A stretch of 64,000 nt of DNA from Eutreptiella sp. 'Long Island Sound 2002' (taxonomy: Eukaryota > Euglenozoa > Euglenophyceae > Eutreptiales > Eutreptiaceae): NCBI GenBank assembly GCA_964036045.1, contig OZ038382.1:102798357-102862356 (forward strand), read 5' to 3'. This document shows positions 33,880-46,105 of the stretch, one piece after another (positions within the stretch are counted from its first letter, which is position 1; every line of letters begins with the position of its first letter). Below the pieces are notes generated by a model. That model was not told where the DNA came from. It saw nothing but the letters and a program-made list of their open reading frames with translations, and ran no database searches. The translations under genes were made by a program, and so were the position numbers.

Positions 33880-34060
33880 CGCCATAATATCCGAGCCTTG
33901 CAAATGATGTTTTCCGTCCTTTTGTTGCGTGTCGAGCATGTTCGGGGCTTGTCTGCGTCGTAACGGCCTGGCTCACATGTTGTGTGGGAATCAAGTCATC
34001 TTCCACTAGGTGCATGCATCTACAAATTTTGACACCCGTCTTCAACACTGCTGGTATTCT
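33880..34060 (+). repeat. Copy 1 of a roughly 170-bp tandem duplication
   Basis: tgcaaatgatgtttt ... ggcttgt ... catgttgtgtggg ... ttttgacaccc matches 34290-34440; spacing about 410 bp. Confidence 0.7.
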
Positions 34061-34289
34061 TGGCGCGAAGTCATAGTTCTATGACTTTCCAAGGGTGACA
34101 TTTGGGTTTTCCTGTTTCAATTATGTACGATTGTTGTGCCGCGCGCTGCTTTTTACTAGTTGGTCTCACAACAAATGCTATGTAGGTTCAAATGTAGCTT
34201 CCCCTGGGAGTATGCACTTCAAAATGTTGGCATCCGTGTTTAATCTATATACGTCACCTTGCCTATGAAAAAGACACAATCCATAATTT

Positions 34290-34440
34290 CCGAAACGTGC
34301 AAATGATGTTTCCCATCTATTTCTTGTGTGTTTAGCGCGTTAGCGGCTTGTTTTTGTCATTCGGGCCTTGCTTGCATGTTGTGTGGGGCTAGGGCCAACC
34401 TCCACTAGTTGCATGCATTCTAAACTTTTGTCACCCATTT
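34290..34440 (+). repeat. Copy 2 of the roughly 170-bp tandem duplication
   Basis: Diverged copy of 33880-34060. No gene between or after until 35058. Confidence 0.7.
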
Positions 34441-35605
34441 TTGTCCCTGGCTCTTTTTGCATGTCCACATCAATATTTGCAGAATTTATCCGAAGTTGGG
34501 ACGTATGCTTTTTTCCCGCTAGTGTGTCCCTTTGCCGTGCCTAGTGTTTCATTTTGCTATTTGCGTCCCCATGCACATATTGCTTGGGATACGGGAATCT
34601 CCGGGACGGCTGTGGTCAATTGTGCTCCACAGTGGCAACTGATCTTGGTTTGTTGTATGAACGCATCCTGCTCCCAAGTTGAAAAAATTTCACTTCCTTC
34701 TATGTTTTTGCCCTGTGAATGCGCCTACAGGTGACTTTTGTGGCTTCGTGCTTGTACATCTGTCGTTGGGGGCTAGAGGTTGCCCCCACTACATGTATAG
34801 GTTTTGGACTTTTGGCAACACTTGTTCCCGTTGAGTTCTCATAAGTTGTTCCGGTGGCGTTCAAGCCATTTGTTTGAAATACCGCCGGGACATGTTGGTT
34901 CCAACAAAGTGCAAATTTTCTTTTTTCGTACATCCAACAAGCCCCCACCCCTCGCCAGCTGTGTGGTAGTGTGGTTGGTGTGTTGGTGCATTGGTTAGTG
35001 GCTAGGATAGTCACTTGGTTGGTCAGTGGGTTGCTTGGGTCCCCAAGTTTGGCTGCCCCCAACACACACCCCACACATACAAAGACGATGATGAAGGCAC
35101 CTCCACACACCCATCCCCTCCCACACCCGTCCCTCCTTGCTCCCTCCTCTATCCTCCCCTTCCCCTGGCGGTTAAGATTAAGGAGGGTATGCCTTTTTCT
35201 TTTTGCAGGTTCTTTATATGTGTTATGCCTGTTTCCTTCGTTGCACACATCAAGTATGAAGAGTACTTAAACCGTCTGTGGGTATGTTGACCTTCACCTT
35301 CCTGCTGTGTGTTGGTGTGTGTGGTGGGTGTGTAGGTGGATCACTGCATTGGTTGGTAGGTGTATTGTGATGTTTTTGCGTGTGAGCTATGTGTTTGTGT
35401 GTGTGTGTGTGTGTGCGTGTGTGTCCTTTCTCTTGCCCAAATCAATCTCCCCCAGCAGCCCCCGCCCCCCCCTTGCACATGCCGCGCTTCCTCACTATGC
35501 TCGCAAGGGCTAGGGTGGCTATGTTGTCCTCTATTGTACAATGATGTGTTGCTTGTGTTGTGTTGCAGTGTGTTGTGTTGCTAGTGCCGCCAAGTGTTGT
35601 GTGAT

Positions 35606-35639
<34 letters not shown>

Positions 35640-35644
<5 letters not shown>

Positions 35645-35850
35645 TATGTGGTTGGTGGTCTTTGGTCCGTGTTCTGTGGTCTGTGGACTTTGGTCCCTGG
35701 TTGGGGGTCTATAGTTTGTAGTCTGTAGTCTGTGGTCTGTGGTCTATGGCTGGTAGTTTATGGTCTTTGGTCTGTTGTCAGTGGCTGGCGGTCTGTGGTC
35801 CATGCTTGGTGGTCTCTGGTAAGTAGCTGGTGATTGGTGGTCTGTGGTGG
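35640..35850 (-). repeat. GGTCTGTGG array, inverted portion
   Basis: GGGCGGTGGGCGG then GTCTGTGGTCTG units, the complement of the main core array. Confidence 0.8.
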
Positions 35851-35867
35851 GTAACCCGAAAATAATT

Positions 35868-35985
35868 GTTCCGGCCACGTTCCGGTAACTTGTCCTGGCG
35901 GCGTGTAGCGGCGTTCCGGTGGCCCGGAAAACGCCGCTAGAACGCCGCCAAAACAAGTTGCCGGAACGTCGCCGGAACAAAGTGT
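35868..35985. repeat. 120-bp foldback hairpin with GTTCCGG motifs
   Basis: ttgttccggccacgttccgg at one end pairs with ccggaacgtcgccggaacaa at the other, arms about 50 bp. Confidence 0.75.
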
Positions 35986-35999
35986 TGGCAGACACGCCG

Positions 36000-37010
36000 A
36001 CAACATCCCACACACCACCAACCACAACCACCAACCAAAGAAGACAAACTACAAACCACACACCTCGGACCACCAACCACAGAACACCTGCCACAGAGCA
36101 ACACACCACGGGCCACAGACCATAGACAACAGGCCACAGACCACAGACCACCAACAACAAACCACGAACCAGAGACCACCAGGCACAGACCACAGACCAC
36201 AGTCCACAGATCATCAGCTAGTGACCACAAACCGTAGGCCACTGACCACTGACCACGACCACCATCCGTAGACAACCCGCAAGAGACCACAAACCACTAT
36301 CAGAGATTGCAGACCACATACCATTGACCACAGACCACAGACCACAGACCATCAACCACAGACCACCAACCACAGACCGCCCACCGCCGACCAATGACTA
36401 CACACGACAGACCACCAACAACCGACCACTGACCACAAACCACGGACCAGAAACCACCAACCACAGATCACCAGCCACAGACCACATACCACAGACCACA
36501 GACCACAGAACAGACCACCGACCACTGATCACCAACCACCAACCACAGACCACCAATCACAGAACACCTACCACAAACCACATACCACAGAGCATAGACC
36601 ACATCCCACAAACCACGGACCACAGACCACCAACCACAGACCACCAGCCACATACCACATACCACCAGCCACACACCACAAACCACCAACCACAAACCAC
36701 CCGCCGCAGACCACAGACCACAAACCACATACCACAGCCCATAGACCACGAACCACTAACCGCTCACCACCAACTACAAACCACAAACCACAGACCGCCA
36801 ACCACAGACCACCAGCCACAGACCGCAGACCATAGACCACAGACCTTAGACCAGAAACCATAGACCACAGACCACCAACCACAGACCACTAGCCACAGAC
36901 CACACCCCACAGACCATAGACCACAGACCGCCGACAACCGACCATAGACCACAGACCACAGACCACCAACCACAGACCATAAACCACAGACCGTAGACCA
37001 CTTTCCCGCT
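36000..37010 (+). repeat. ACCACAGACC minisatellite
   Basis: About 1 kb of 9-11 bp units (ccacagacca, ccaaccacag). Resumes at 37190-37430. The His/Thr/Pro-rich frames are repeat translations. Confidence 0.85.
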
Positions 37011-37054
37011 AGTAATAAGGGCCACTGGGGCGAGAAAAACTGTTTGGCGTCCTC

Positions 37055-37185
37055 CCCGAGAACTTGTTCCGGCGGCATTCTCATGAGTTGTTGTAGCGAC
37101 AATCCAATCTAGAACACAAAAAAAAGCAAGAATGTCGCAAGAACTTCGCTGGAACAAGTTACCTAAACGTCGCCAGAACAACCAA
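37055..37185. repeat. Second, diverged GTTCCGG foldback
   Basis: acttgttccggcggcattct pairs loosely with agaacttcgctggaacaag. Related to 35868-35985 and to cttgttccc near 34820. Confidence 0.55.
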
Positions 37186-38209
37186 AAGACCTGTGTACCA
37201 CAAGCCACAAACCACCAACCACGAACCACAGAAAACATACCACAGACCACAGACCACAGACCACCAACCTCAGACCAGAGACCACAAACCAATGACCAAA
37301 GACCACGAACCATTGACCAAAAACCACAGACCAGAGACCACAGACCATAGACCACCAAGCATACACCCAAGACCACAAACCACAGACCACCAACCACAGA
37401 TCACAGCCCATAGCCCAGAACCCACAGCCCACAGCCCAAAGCCCAAGGCCCACCGCCCACCGCCCACATCAGACAACACCGGGTGGCACTAGTAACACAA
37501 CACACTGCCACACACCACAGCATAACAAAACACAAGCAACACCTCATTGTACAATAGAGCACAGCATAGCCACCCTAGCCCTTGCGAGCACAGTGCGGAA
37601 GCACGGCATGCGCAAGGGGGGGGCGGGGGCTGCTGGGGGAGATTGATTTGGGCAAGAAAAAGGACACACACAAACACACACACACACACACACACGAACA
37701 CATAGCTCACACGCAAAAACATCACAATACACCTACCAACCAATCCAGTGATCCACCTACACACCCGCCACACACACCAATACGGCAGGAAGGTGAAGGT
37801 CAACATACCCGCAGACGGTTTAAGTACTCTTCATAATTGATGTATGCAACGAAAGAAACACACATAACACATATAAAGAACCTGCAAAAAGAAAAGGGCA
37901 TACCCTCCTTGATCTTAACCGCCAGGGGAAGGGGAGGATAGAGGAAGGAGGAACGAGGGACGGGTGTGGGAGGGGATGGGTGTGTGGAGGTGCCTTCATC
38001 ATCGTCTTTGTGTGTGCGTATGTGAGGGGAGAGAGGGGTGCACCCACGGCTAACAGGGACAATAGTCTGAGGGTAGGGTTGCAGGGTGACGTGTGGTGGT
38101 TAGAGATTGAGAACGGGGGGGGGGGGGGTAGTGGGGCCGGTGGGAAAAGTTCCATGGGTAGGGGTGCAGGGTGACGGTGTGGTGGTTAGAGTTTGAGAAG
38201 GGGGGAGTA

Positions 38210-38940
38210 CTGGGGTACGCGATGAACATTGGAAGGGTGTACACCGCTCCAACATTCATCGCGTATGGTGTGCACCACTGCACACAGGGTGAAGGAGCAC
38301 GCAATTAAACCCGGGAGGGTGTACACCCCTCCCACATTCATTGGGAGTGGTATAGACCCCTCGACAGAGGGTATCGGGGCACGCGATGAATATTGGAACG
38401 GTGTGTGGCCCTCCAACGCTCATGGCAAGGAGAACTGACCCCTTGACAAGGGGTGTAGGGGCATGAAATGAATGTTGGAAGCGTGTACACCCCTCCAACA
38501 TTCATCGCACCGGGTATAGACAAGTCAACAAGGGGTGCAACGCCACACGATGAGTACTGGAATGGTGTACACCGCTCCAATATTCATCGCCGAGTCATGT
38601 AGACCCCTCAACAATGGGTATAGGGGCAAGCGATGAATATTGGAAGGGTGTAAACCCTCGAACATTCAAAGCGAGGGATATAGATCACTCAACAGGGGGT
38701 ATAGGGGCACATGATGAACGTTGGAAGGGTGTACAATAGTCCAACATTCATCGCGACGGGTATAGACCGCTCGACAAGGGCTACAAGGGCATGCAATAAA
38801 TATTGGAAGGATGTACAACCCTCCAACATTCATCGCACGGGGTATAGACCAGTCAACGGGGGAAACAGGGGCACGCGATGAATGTTGGGAGGGTGCACAT
38901 CCCTGCAACATTCATCTCGAGGGGTATAGACAACTCCACG
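38210..38940 (+). repeat. Palindromic satellite, first block
   Basis: About nine units with the core gatgaatgttgg...ccaacattcatcgc. Interrupted at 38941 by the DNA element. Confidence 0.9.
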
Positions 38941-39398
38941 GCCCTTGGTACACGCGAGAAGACCCAATCTCGTTCTAGCCTAGAACCGGCTAGAGCTGCT
39001 AGAAGGAAAAAAAGAGGGGGTACCCCGCCCGCAGGGGGGGGGGGGGGGTTTGAGGTGTCTAACCTGGACCCCCCTATCCGCACTCGGGGGCCCATACTTT
39101 TGTTTTCACAATTTCATTGTTCAAACCAGATTTTGGAGCGCAAAAATTTTCGTTCCCGCGGCGTTCTAGCGACATTCTAGCGAGTGCCGCTAGAACGGTT
39201 CGCTAGAACGCCGCTAGAACAATATATATGAATGCTCCGCCACTCCTCAAAGAGAAGCTGCCCTGGCTACCATGGCCAGCCGTGGCCAATCAACGGGTCC
39301 AGATGCTGGACCCGACTCACGGAGCGCCGGGTCGCGCCCCACCAACCCCCGGTGAGCCCGGTCAGCCCCCCAGCGCACCCCATAGGTCACTTGGAAGG

Positions 39399-40217
39399 TC
39401 AGTTGGCGGGCCGGCGCCGGGTCACTTGGTGGTGGGTTAGCTCGATTAGCCCGGTTAGCCCGATTAGCCCCCCTGCCCCCCTATGCCCGAATTTGCGAGT
39501 TGCAACACAAAGGTTACCCCTCCTGCGTGGTGGGGGGTTGCCGGGGCTCATCCTTGCTCCCGGCACCCCCCTTGTGACCCCCTTTGTCCCCTTCCTTCTC
39601 ACCCCCTTGTCACCCCCCACCTCACCCCCCTTGTGACGCCCCTCGCCCTTGTCGCCACCCTTGTCGCCCTCGTCATCCCCGTCATCCCTGTTGTCCCCGT
39701 CGTCCCCCGCCCCCAAGGCCTCCCGGATGTGGGCCTCCGCCTCCTCCCGGCTGGTGAAGAGAAGCTCCCCCAGCATCCGGATTGTGCCCCCCTCTCTCTT
39801 CCGCCACCTCTTCTTCCCCTTCTTCCCCTTCTTCCCCCCCTCCCCATTGGACCCCTGCGACACCACCCACAACTCCCCCGGGTCCAACTCCTCATCCCAA
39901 TCCCCCAACACCGTCACTTGGCTGACGCTCCCCCCGTTGCCCCCCTCCGCCCAAGGGACATACCGGGTGTCCCCCACACCCGGCACATTCCCATGGCGGC
40001 CCCGGCCCGAATCTTGCAAGGGGGGGGGCTTGGGGTTTGGGGGGGGGGGGGGTGGCTTTGCCCTTGCCCTTGCCCTGGGGCTTGGCCTTGGCCTTGGGCT
40101 AGCTCTGCTGGGCTTGGGGGGGGAGGCGTCTTCCTCGCCACTCTGGAAGCGGGGTTTTTTCGTGGGGGCCTTGGGGGGGGGGGTTGGTGGCCTTGGGGGG
40201 GGGGGTCCTCCCCCCGC

Positions 40218-40248
<31 letters not shown>

Positions 40249-40570
40249 GGTGGTGGTGGTGGTGCTACTGCTGCTGCTGGTCTCCTCCACCTCCTCGCCT
40301 CCCTCCCAATTGCTCTTCCACAACGTGCCAAGGGTGTCCATGGCCTTGGCATCGCAATTGGCCATGCTCAACACCCAAAGGCCCGCCGGGGAGCGGGCCA
40401 AGCGGTCGAAGTTGGCCAAGGAGATGGTGAGTTGGGTCCAATTGCCCCTGGCCACGGGGTAGGCATCTCCCCGGACGATGAACGTCAACGGGAAGTTGCG
40501 GTTCATTGACCGCACCAAGCCCGGCCGGGAGAGGATGTATGTGACCCATGAAGCGAAGTGCCATGAGATC
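39399..40570 (-). CDS. Element ORF b, Ser/Thr, Pro and charged repeat protein
   Basis: 40099-40570 reads SWVTYILSRPGLVRSMNRN, FPLTFIVRGDAYPVARGNW, then a Ser/Thr run coded by a (GGT)n microsatellite. The sensible frame changes at G-runs (40170-40210) and continues at 39399-40190 with SVSQVTVLGDWDEELDPGE, LLFTSREEAEAHIREALGA and an Asp/Gly/Lys-rich repeat. A homologous stretch is in the 31620-32510 copy. Function unknown; not a recognised transposase. Confidence 0.45.
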
Positions 40571-40739
40571 CCGGGGGCCTAGGGCAACAGCGTGGCAACG
40601 GGCTCATATCGGGCCGATATCGAACTGCACCGGGGCAACCAACTCCTTCCAACGGGGCTTGGAAAGCCCGCTCGGTACAAATTGGACGTGAGTAGGGGCC
40701 ACCGGGGATGGTGCAGTGATACTCCAACTTACGGAGTAT

Positions 40740-41072
40740 TTATAGCTCCAAGAGGTTCCTCCACGAGGACTTGGGGGCCCGGATGTTGAGCACTATTTCA
40801 CACATGGCGGTGGGGGGGAGAAGGGGGGCGGTGTATGCCTCAACGGCGGCCTTGCATGCCTCACCCGTGGTATGGGTAGAAGTGGCGGAGTTCACATATT
40901 GGACGGCTTTGTTGAATTGCCGCCGTGCTAGGGGGCATGATAGCGCCGACGTGGCCAAGTAATGGCCCACCCGCTCATCCTTGAGGTTTGAAGCCCCACT
41001 CAACTCCCGTAGTGCCTTACACAAGAGGGAAGTATCCTTCCCGGTTGAGGAGGAAGCAAGGGGCGGGGCGTT
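40740..41072 (-). CDS. Element ORF a, unknown helical protein
   Basis: Open for about 110 codons without an in-frame ATG, ending in TAA at 40740-40742. Protein-like throughout: ELSGASNLKDERVGHYLATS, ARRQFNKAVQYVNSATSTH, PTAMCEIVLNIRAPKSSWR. It overlaps TATAAATA on the same strand at its 3' end, 15 nt before the next coding-like region, which could be a TATA box for ORF b. Confidence 0.45.
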   Translation of the reverse strand, partial: NAPPLASSSTGKDTSLLCKALRELSGASNLKDERVGHYLATSALSCPLARRQFNKAVQYVNSATSTHTTGEACKAAVEAYTAPLLPPTAMCEIVLNIRAPKSSWRNLLEL

Positions 41073-41290
41073 TCATTGCAAAGAAATGTGCAATATCTAA
41101 GTGCGAGAGAACGAAGCATGGAACAATGAACTACGAACAATAGCAAGCATGGACGGGGGAACAATGAAGAAATTGGGATATGTGGGTGGACATTATATCG
41201 TTCTAGTATTTATCAAATCTAGGCTAGAAGGATCTAGCTAGAGTGTTCTGAGCTAGATCAAGATTGGGTCTTCTAGCGTGTACCAAGGGC

Positions 41291-43252
41291 GGGGGTATTG
41301 GCACACGCGACGAATATTGGAAAGGTGTACACCCCTCCAACATTTGTCGCGAGGGCTGCACACCACTGGACAAGGGGTGTAGGGGTTCGCGATAAATGTT
41401 GGAAGAGCGTACGCCGCTCCACCATTCATCACCATGGGTAAAGACCATTAGACAGGGGGTGTCGGGGCACGCGATGGATATTTGAAGGGTGTAAACCCCT
41501 CCACCATTCATCGTGAGGAGTATATAAGGACACGCGATGAATATTGGAATGGCGTACACCCCTCCAACATTCAGTGCGAGGGGTGTAGACCATTCGACAC
41601 GGGGTATAGGGGCACGCAATGAATATTGGAAGGGTGTACACCCCTCCAACATTCATCGCGACGGGTATAGACCACTCGACAGGGCCACATGATGAATATT
41701 GGAAGAGTGTATGCCGCTGCCATATTAGTCGCCAGTCGTGTAGACCCCTTAGAAATCGGGACGAGGGCACATGATGAATGCCGGGAGGTTGTACACCCCT
41801 CCAACATTCATCGCCAAGGGTATAGACCACTCGACAGAGGGTATCGGGGCACGCGATGAATATTGGAAGGGTGTACACCCCTCCGATATTCATCGCGAGT
41901 CGTGTAGACCCCTGGACAATGAGTGTAGCGGCACGCGATGAATGTTGGAAGGGTGTACATCCCTAAAACATTCATCACGAGGGGTACAGACCCCTCGACA
42001 ATGGGTATAGGGGCACGCGATGAATGTTGGGAGGGTGTCAAACGCTCGTATCCTCATGGCGAGGAGTATAGACCACTCGACACGGGGTATAGGGGCACGC
42101 GATGAATGTTGGGTGTACACCGCTCCAACATGCATCGCGAGGGGTATAGACCCCTCGGCAGGCGGTATAGGGGCACGAGATAAATGTTGCGAGGGTACAC
42201 ACCGCTCCAACATTCATCGCGAAGGGTATAGACCCCTTGGTAGGGGGTATAGATGCACGGCATAAATGTTGGAAGGGTGTATACCCCTCCAACATTCATC
42301 GCGAGGGGTATAGACCACTCGACAGGGGGTATAGGGGCACGCAATGAGTATTCCAAGGGTCACACCCCTCCAACATTCATCGCGAGGGGTATTGACCCCT
42401 AGGCAGGAGGTATAGGGGCATGCGATGAACGTTGGAACAAAGTACACCCCACCAACATTCATCGCACATAGTATAGACTCGTCAGCACAGGGTATAGGGA
42501 CACGCGATGAATTTTGGAAGGGTGTAAACCCCTCCAACATTCATCACGACTGGTATAGACCACTCAAATGGGGGTGTAGCACCACACGATGAATATTGGG
42601 AGGGTGTACACCGCTCCAATATTCATTGCGAGTCATGTAGACCCCTCGACAATGGATGTACGGGCACACGATGAATATTGGAAGGGTGTAAACCCTCCAA
42701 CATTCATCGTGAGGGGCATAGACCCCTCGATAGGAGGTATCGGGGCACACGATGCATATTGGAAGGGTGTACAGCCCCCAATCTTCATCCGGAGGTGTGT
42801 CGACCACTCAACACAGGGTATACAGGCACGCGATGAATATTGGAAGGGTCTAAACCCTCCAACATTCATCGCGAGGGGCATAGACCCCTCAATAGGGGGT
42901 ATCAGGGCACGGGACAAATATTGGAGGGGTGTAAACCCCTCCAATATTCATCGCCAGTCCTGTAGACCCCTCGACGATGGGTATAGGTGCACGCGATGAA
43001 TATTGGAGGTGTACATCCCTCCAACCTTCATCGCGAGGGGTATAGACCACTCGATAGGGGGTGTACGGGCACGCGATGAATGTTGGGTGTACACCGCTCC
43101 AACATTCATCGCGAGGGGAATAGACCTTTGGGGAGGTGGTGTAGGGGCACGGGATGAATATTGGAAGGGTCACACCCCGCAAACAATCATTGCGAGGGGT
43201 ATAGAAGTGTAGACACGGGGTATAGGGGCATGCGATGAATATTGGAACAGTG
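41291..43252 (+). repeat. Palindromic satellite, second block
   Basis: Units of 78-82 bp such as those around 42300 and 42840. Confidence 0.92.
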
Positions 43253-43790
43253 GACCACCCCCCCCCCCCTAATTGACCCCCCCCGGAAGGCCCAAACCCC
43301 TAGGGGGGTCAATTAGGGGGGGGGGTCAATTAGGGGGGGGGTCAAATCCTCACCCCGACCGTTGGCCCTACATGGGGCCCCAAAGGGCGAGCCACGTACA
43401 ATAGTGCAAAACACCGGTTTCAATTAATTGCGGTACAAATAGGTCCTAGCAGAAAGGACATTTGCTAGTGGAAGTGCGAGACGTGCAACCGGGATGGAGC
43501 CACACTTTGCGATTACTACATTGCTCAGCAGAGCGACGCAACAAGCGGTCACATTTCAAACAAATGAGAGGTCGTGGCTCCGCCTCTGGCTCCTCTTCAT
43601 TGGGTTCCATTTCATTTGGTGTTTCCTCATTCCTTTCCTCTTCATCATTTTCAGATAGCACGGCCCGTGGGCCAAAGGCGAGAATGCCCTGTCTCATAGC
43701 GAAACCCTATGTGGCAGAGGGGAGTTGGGAAATCCCAAGGGGGTCAATTAGGGGGGGGGGTCAATTAGGGGGGGGGGGGGGTGGTATACA
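43253..43790 (-). mobile_element. 0.53-kb insert, copy 1
   Basis: Starts ccaccccccccccctaattg and ends gtcaattaggggggggggg, i.e. C/G-rich inverted termini around TAATTGACC, with extra GGGGGTCAATTA repeats inside both ends. It interrupts the satellite; uninterrupted equivalents are at 47874-47900 and 54416-54445. Carries one small zinc-finger ORF. Confidence 0.75.
43446..43697 (-). CDS. Small PHD/RING-like zinc-finger protein, copy 1
   Basis: 83 codons from an ATG with G at -3. Acidic N-terminal half (ENDEEERNEETPNEMEPNEE), then C46-x2-C49-x10-C60-x2-R63-x4-H68-x2-C71-x8-C80-x2-C83 ending at the stop. This is the C4HC3 spacing of a PHD finger with the fourth ligand replaced by Arg; the W two residues before the His and the terminal CPFC fit a treble-clef finger. 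Either a degenerate finger or a two-thirds zinc fold. Near identical copies at 45763 and 52309. Confidence 0.55.
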   Translation of the reverse strand: MRQGILAFGPRAVLSENDEEERNEETPNEMEPNEEEPEAEPRPLICLKCDRLLRRSAEQCSNRKVWLHPGCTSRTSTSKCPFC

Positions 43791-45570
43791 CCACCAACAT
43801 TCATCGCAAGGGGTATACACAACTGGACACGGGGTGTAGGGGCACGTGATGAATCTTGGAAGCGTGTACACCCCTCCACTATTCATTACGACAGGTATAG
43901 ACCACACAAATGGGGGTGTAGCGCCACTGGATGAATGTTGGGAGGGTGTACACCGCTCCAGTATGCATTGCGAGTCACGTAGACCCCTCGACAGTGGATA
44001 TAGGGGCACGCGATGAACATTGGAAGGAAGTACAGGCCGAAAACATTGATCCCGAGGTGTATAGACCACTCGACAATGGGTACGGGGGCGCGCGATCAAT
44101 GTTGGAAGGGTGTACACCCCTCCAACCTTCATCGCGAGGGGTATAGACCACTCTACACGGGGTATAGGGGCACGCGATGAATGTTGGGTGTACACCGCTC
44201 CAAAATTCATCCCGAGGGGTATGGACCACTCGGCAAGAGATATGGGGGCACAAGATAAATGTTGGGAGGGTGTATACCCCTCCGAAATTCATCGTGAGGG
44301 GTACAGACCCCTCGACAGGGGGTATTGGGGCACGTGATGAGTATTCCAAGGGTCACACCCCTCCAACATTATTTGCGAGGGGTGTAGACCCCTATACAGG
44401 GGGTATAGGGGCACGCGATGAATGTTGGGTGTACACCGCCCCAACATGCATCGCGAGGGGTATAGACCCCTCGGCAGGCGGTATAGGGGCACGAGATAAA
44501 TGTTGCGAGGGTGCACACGGCTCCAACATTCATCGCGAAGGGTATAGACCCCTTGGTAGGGGGTATAGATGCACGGCATAAATGTTGGAAGGGTGTATAC
44601 CCCTCCAACATTCATCGCGAGGGGTATAGACCACTCGACAGGGGGTATAGGGGCACGCAATGAGTATTCCAAGGGTCACACCCCTCCAATATTCATCGCG
44701 AGGGGTATTGACCTCTAGGCAGGAGGTATAGGGGCATGCGATGAACGTTGGAACAAAGTACACCCCACCAACATTCATCGCACATAGTATAGACCAGTCA
44801 GCACAGGGTATAGGGACACGCGATGAATTTTGGAAGGGTGTAAACCCCTCCAACATTCATCACGACTGGTAAAGACCACTCAAATGGGGGTGTAGCACCA
44901 CACGATGAATATTGGGAGGGTGTACACCGCTCCAATATTCATTGCGAGTCATGTAGACCCCTCGACAATGGATATAGGGGCACGCGATGAATATTGGAAG
45001 GGTGTAAACCCTCCAACATTCATCGTGAGGGGCACAGACCCCTCGATAGGAGGTATCGGGGCACACGATGCATATTGGAAGGGTGTACAGCCCCCAAACT
45101 TTCATCCGGAGGTGTGTCGACCACTCAACACAGGGTATACAGGCACGCGATGAATATTGGAAGGGTGTGAACCCTCCAACATTCATCGCGAGGGGCATAG
45201 ACCCCTCAATAGGGGGTATCAGGGCACAAGACAAATATTGGAGGGGTGTAAACCCCTCCAATATTCATCGCCAGTCCTGTAGACCCCTCGACGATGGGTA
45301 TAGGTGCACGCGATGAATGTTGGAGGTGTACATCCCTCCAACCTTCATCGCGAGGGGTATAGACCACTCGATAGGGGGTGTACGGGCACGCGATGAATGT
45401 TGGGTGTACACCGCTCCAACATTCATCGCGAGGGGAATAGACCTTTGGGGAGGTGGTGTAGGGGCACGGGATGAATATTGGAAGGGTCACACCCCGCAAA
45501 CAATCATTGCGAGGGGTATAGAAGTGTAGACACGGGGTATAGGGGCATGCGATGAATATTGGAACAGTGG
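43791..45570 (+). repeat. Palindromic satellite, third block
   Basis: About 22 units; the block recurs after the next insert (46106-47880) and after the third (52646-54422). Confidence 0.92.
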
Positions 45571-46105
45571 ACCACCACCCCCCCCTAATTGACCCCCCCC
45601 CGGAAGGCCCAAACCCCTAGGGGGGTCAATTAGGGGGGGGGGTCAATTAGGGGGGGGGTCAAATCCTCACCCCGACCGTTGGCCCTACATGGGGCCCCAA
45701 AGGGCGAGCCACGTACAATAGTGCAAAACACCGGTTTCAATTAATTGCGGTACAAATAGGTCCTAGCAGAAAGGACATTTGCTAGTGGAAGTGCGAGACG
45801 TGCAACCGGGATGGAGCCACACTTTGCGATTACTACATTGCTCAGCAGAGCGACGCAACAAGCGGTCACATTTCAAACAAATGAGAGGTCGTGGCTCCGC
45901 CTCTGGCTCCTCTTCATTGGGTTCCATTTCATTTGGTGTTTCCTCATTCCTTTCCTCTTCATCATTTTCAGATAGCACGGCCCGTGGGCCAAAGGCGAGA
46001 ATGCCGTGTCTCATAGCGAAACCCTATGTGGCAGAGGGGAGTTGGGAAATCCCAAGGGGGTCAATTAGGGGGGGGGGTCAATTAGGGGGGGGGGGGGGTG
46101 GTATA
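45571..46105 (-). mobile_element. 0.53-kb insert, copy 2
   Basis: Near identical to 43253-43790, 2318 bp downstream of it. Confidence 0.75.
45763..46014 (-). CDS. Small PHD/RING-like zinc-finger protein, copy 2
   Basis: As copy 1 with Gln3 to His. All zinc ligands and the Arg63 replacement are unchanged. Confidence 0.55.
   Translation of the reverse strand: MRHGILAFGPRAVLSENDEEERNEETPNEMEPNEEEPEAEPRPLICLKCDRLLRRSAEQCSNRKVWLHPGCTSRTSTSKCPFC

Larger units (their letters stand above)
35058..38020. repeat. Giant inverted repeat B (3 kb)
   Basis: Arms 35058-35640 and 37440-38020 are reverse complements (for example tacttaaaccgtctg versus cagacggtttaagta; (GT)n versus (AC)n at 35397 and 37670). 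The 1.8-kb core is filled with CCACAGACC/GGTCTGTGG arrays. Same architecture as inverted repeat A, with unrelated sequence. Confidence 0.9.
38941..41290 (-). mobile_element. 2.35-kb DNA element with 30-bp terminal inverted repeats, inserted in satellite DNA
   Basis: The left end gcccttggtacacgcgagaa plus gacccaatct (38941-38970) is the complement of 41261-41290 with one mismatch. The element interrupts the satellite, and a CGG is present at both outer edges (38939-38941 and 41290-41292), a possible 3-bp target duplication. Both ends carry subterminal ttctagc-type motifs (38973-39000, 39150-39215, 41190-41260). It carries two coding-like regions on the minus strand, with no recognised transposase. 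Superfamily unassigned; probably non-autonomous or a novel element. Confidence 0.75.

Noticed and set aside
35397-35420. (GT)n in the arms of inverted repeat B as a promoter or regulatory element
   Set aside because: Ordinary dinucleotide microsatellite; nothing else supports regulation.
35744-37453. Trp/Val/Gly/Leu-rich and His/Thr/Pro-rich frames of 100-180 codons
   Set aside because: Translations of the CCACAGACC minisatellite.
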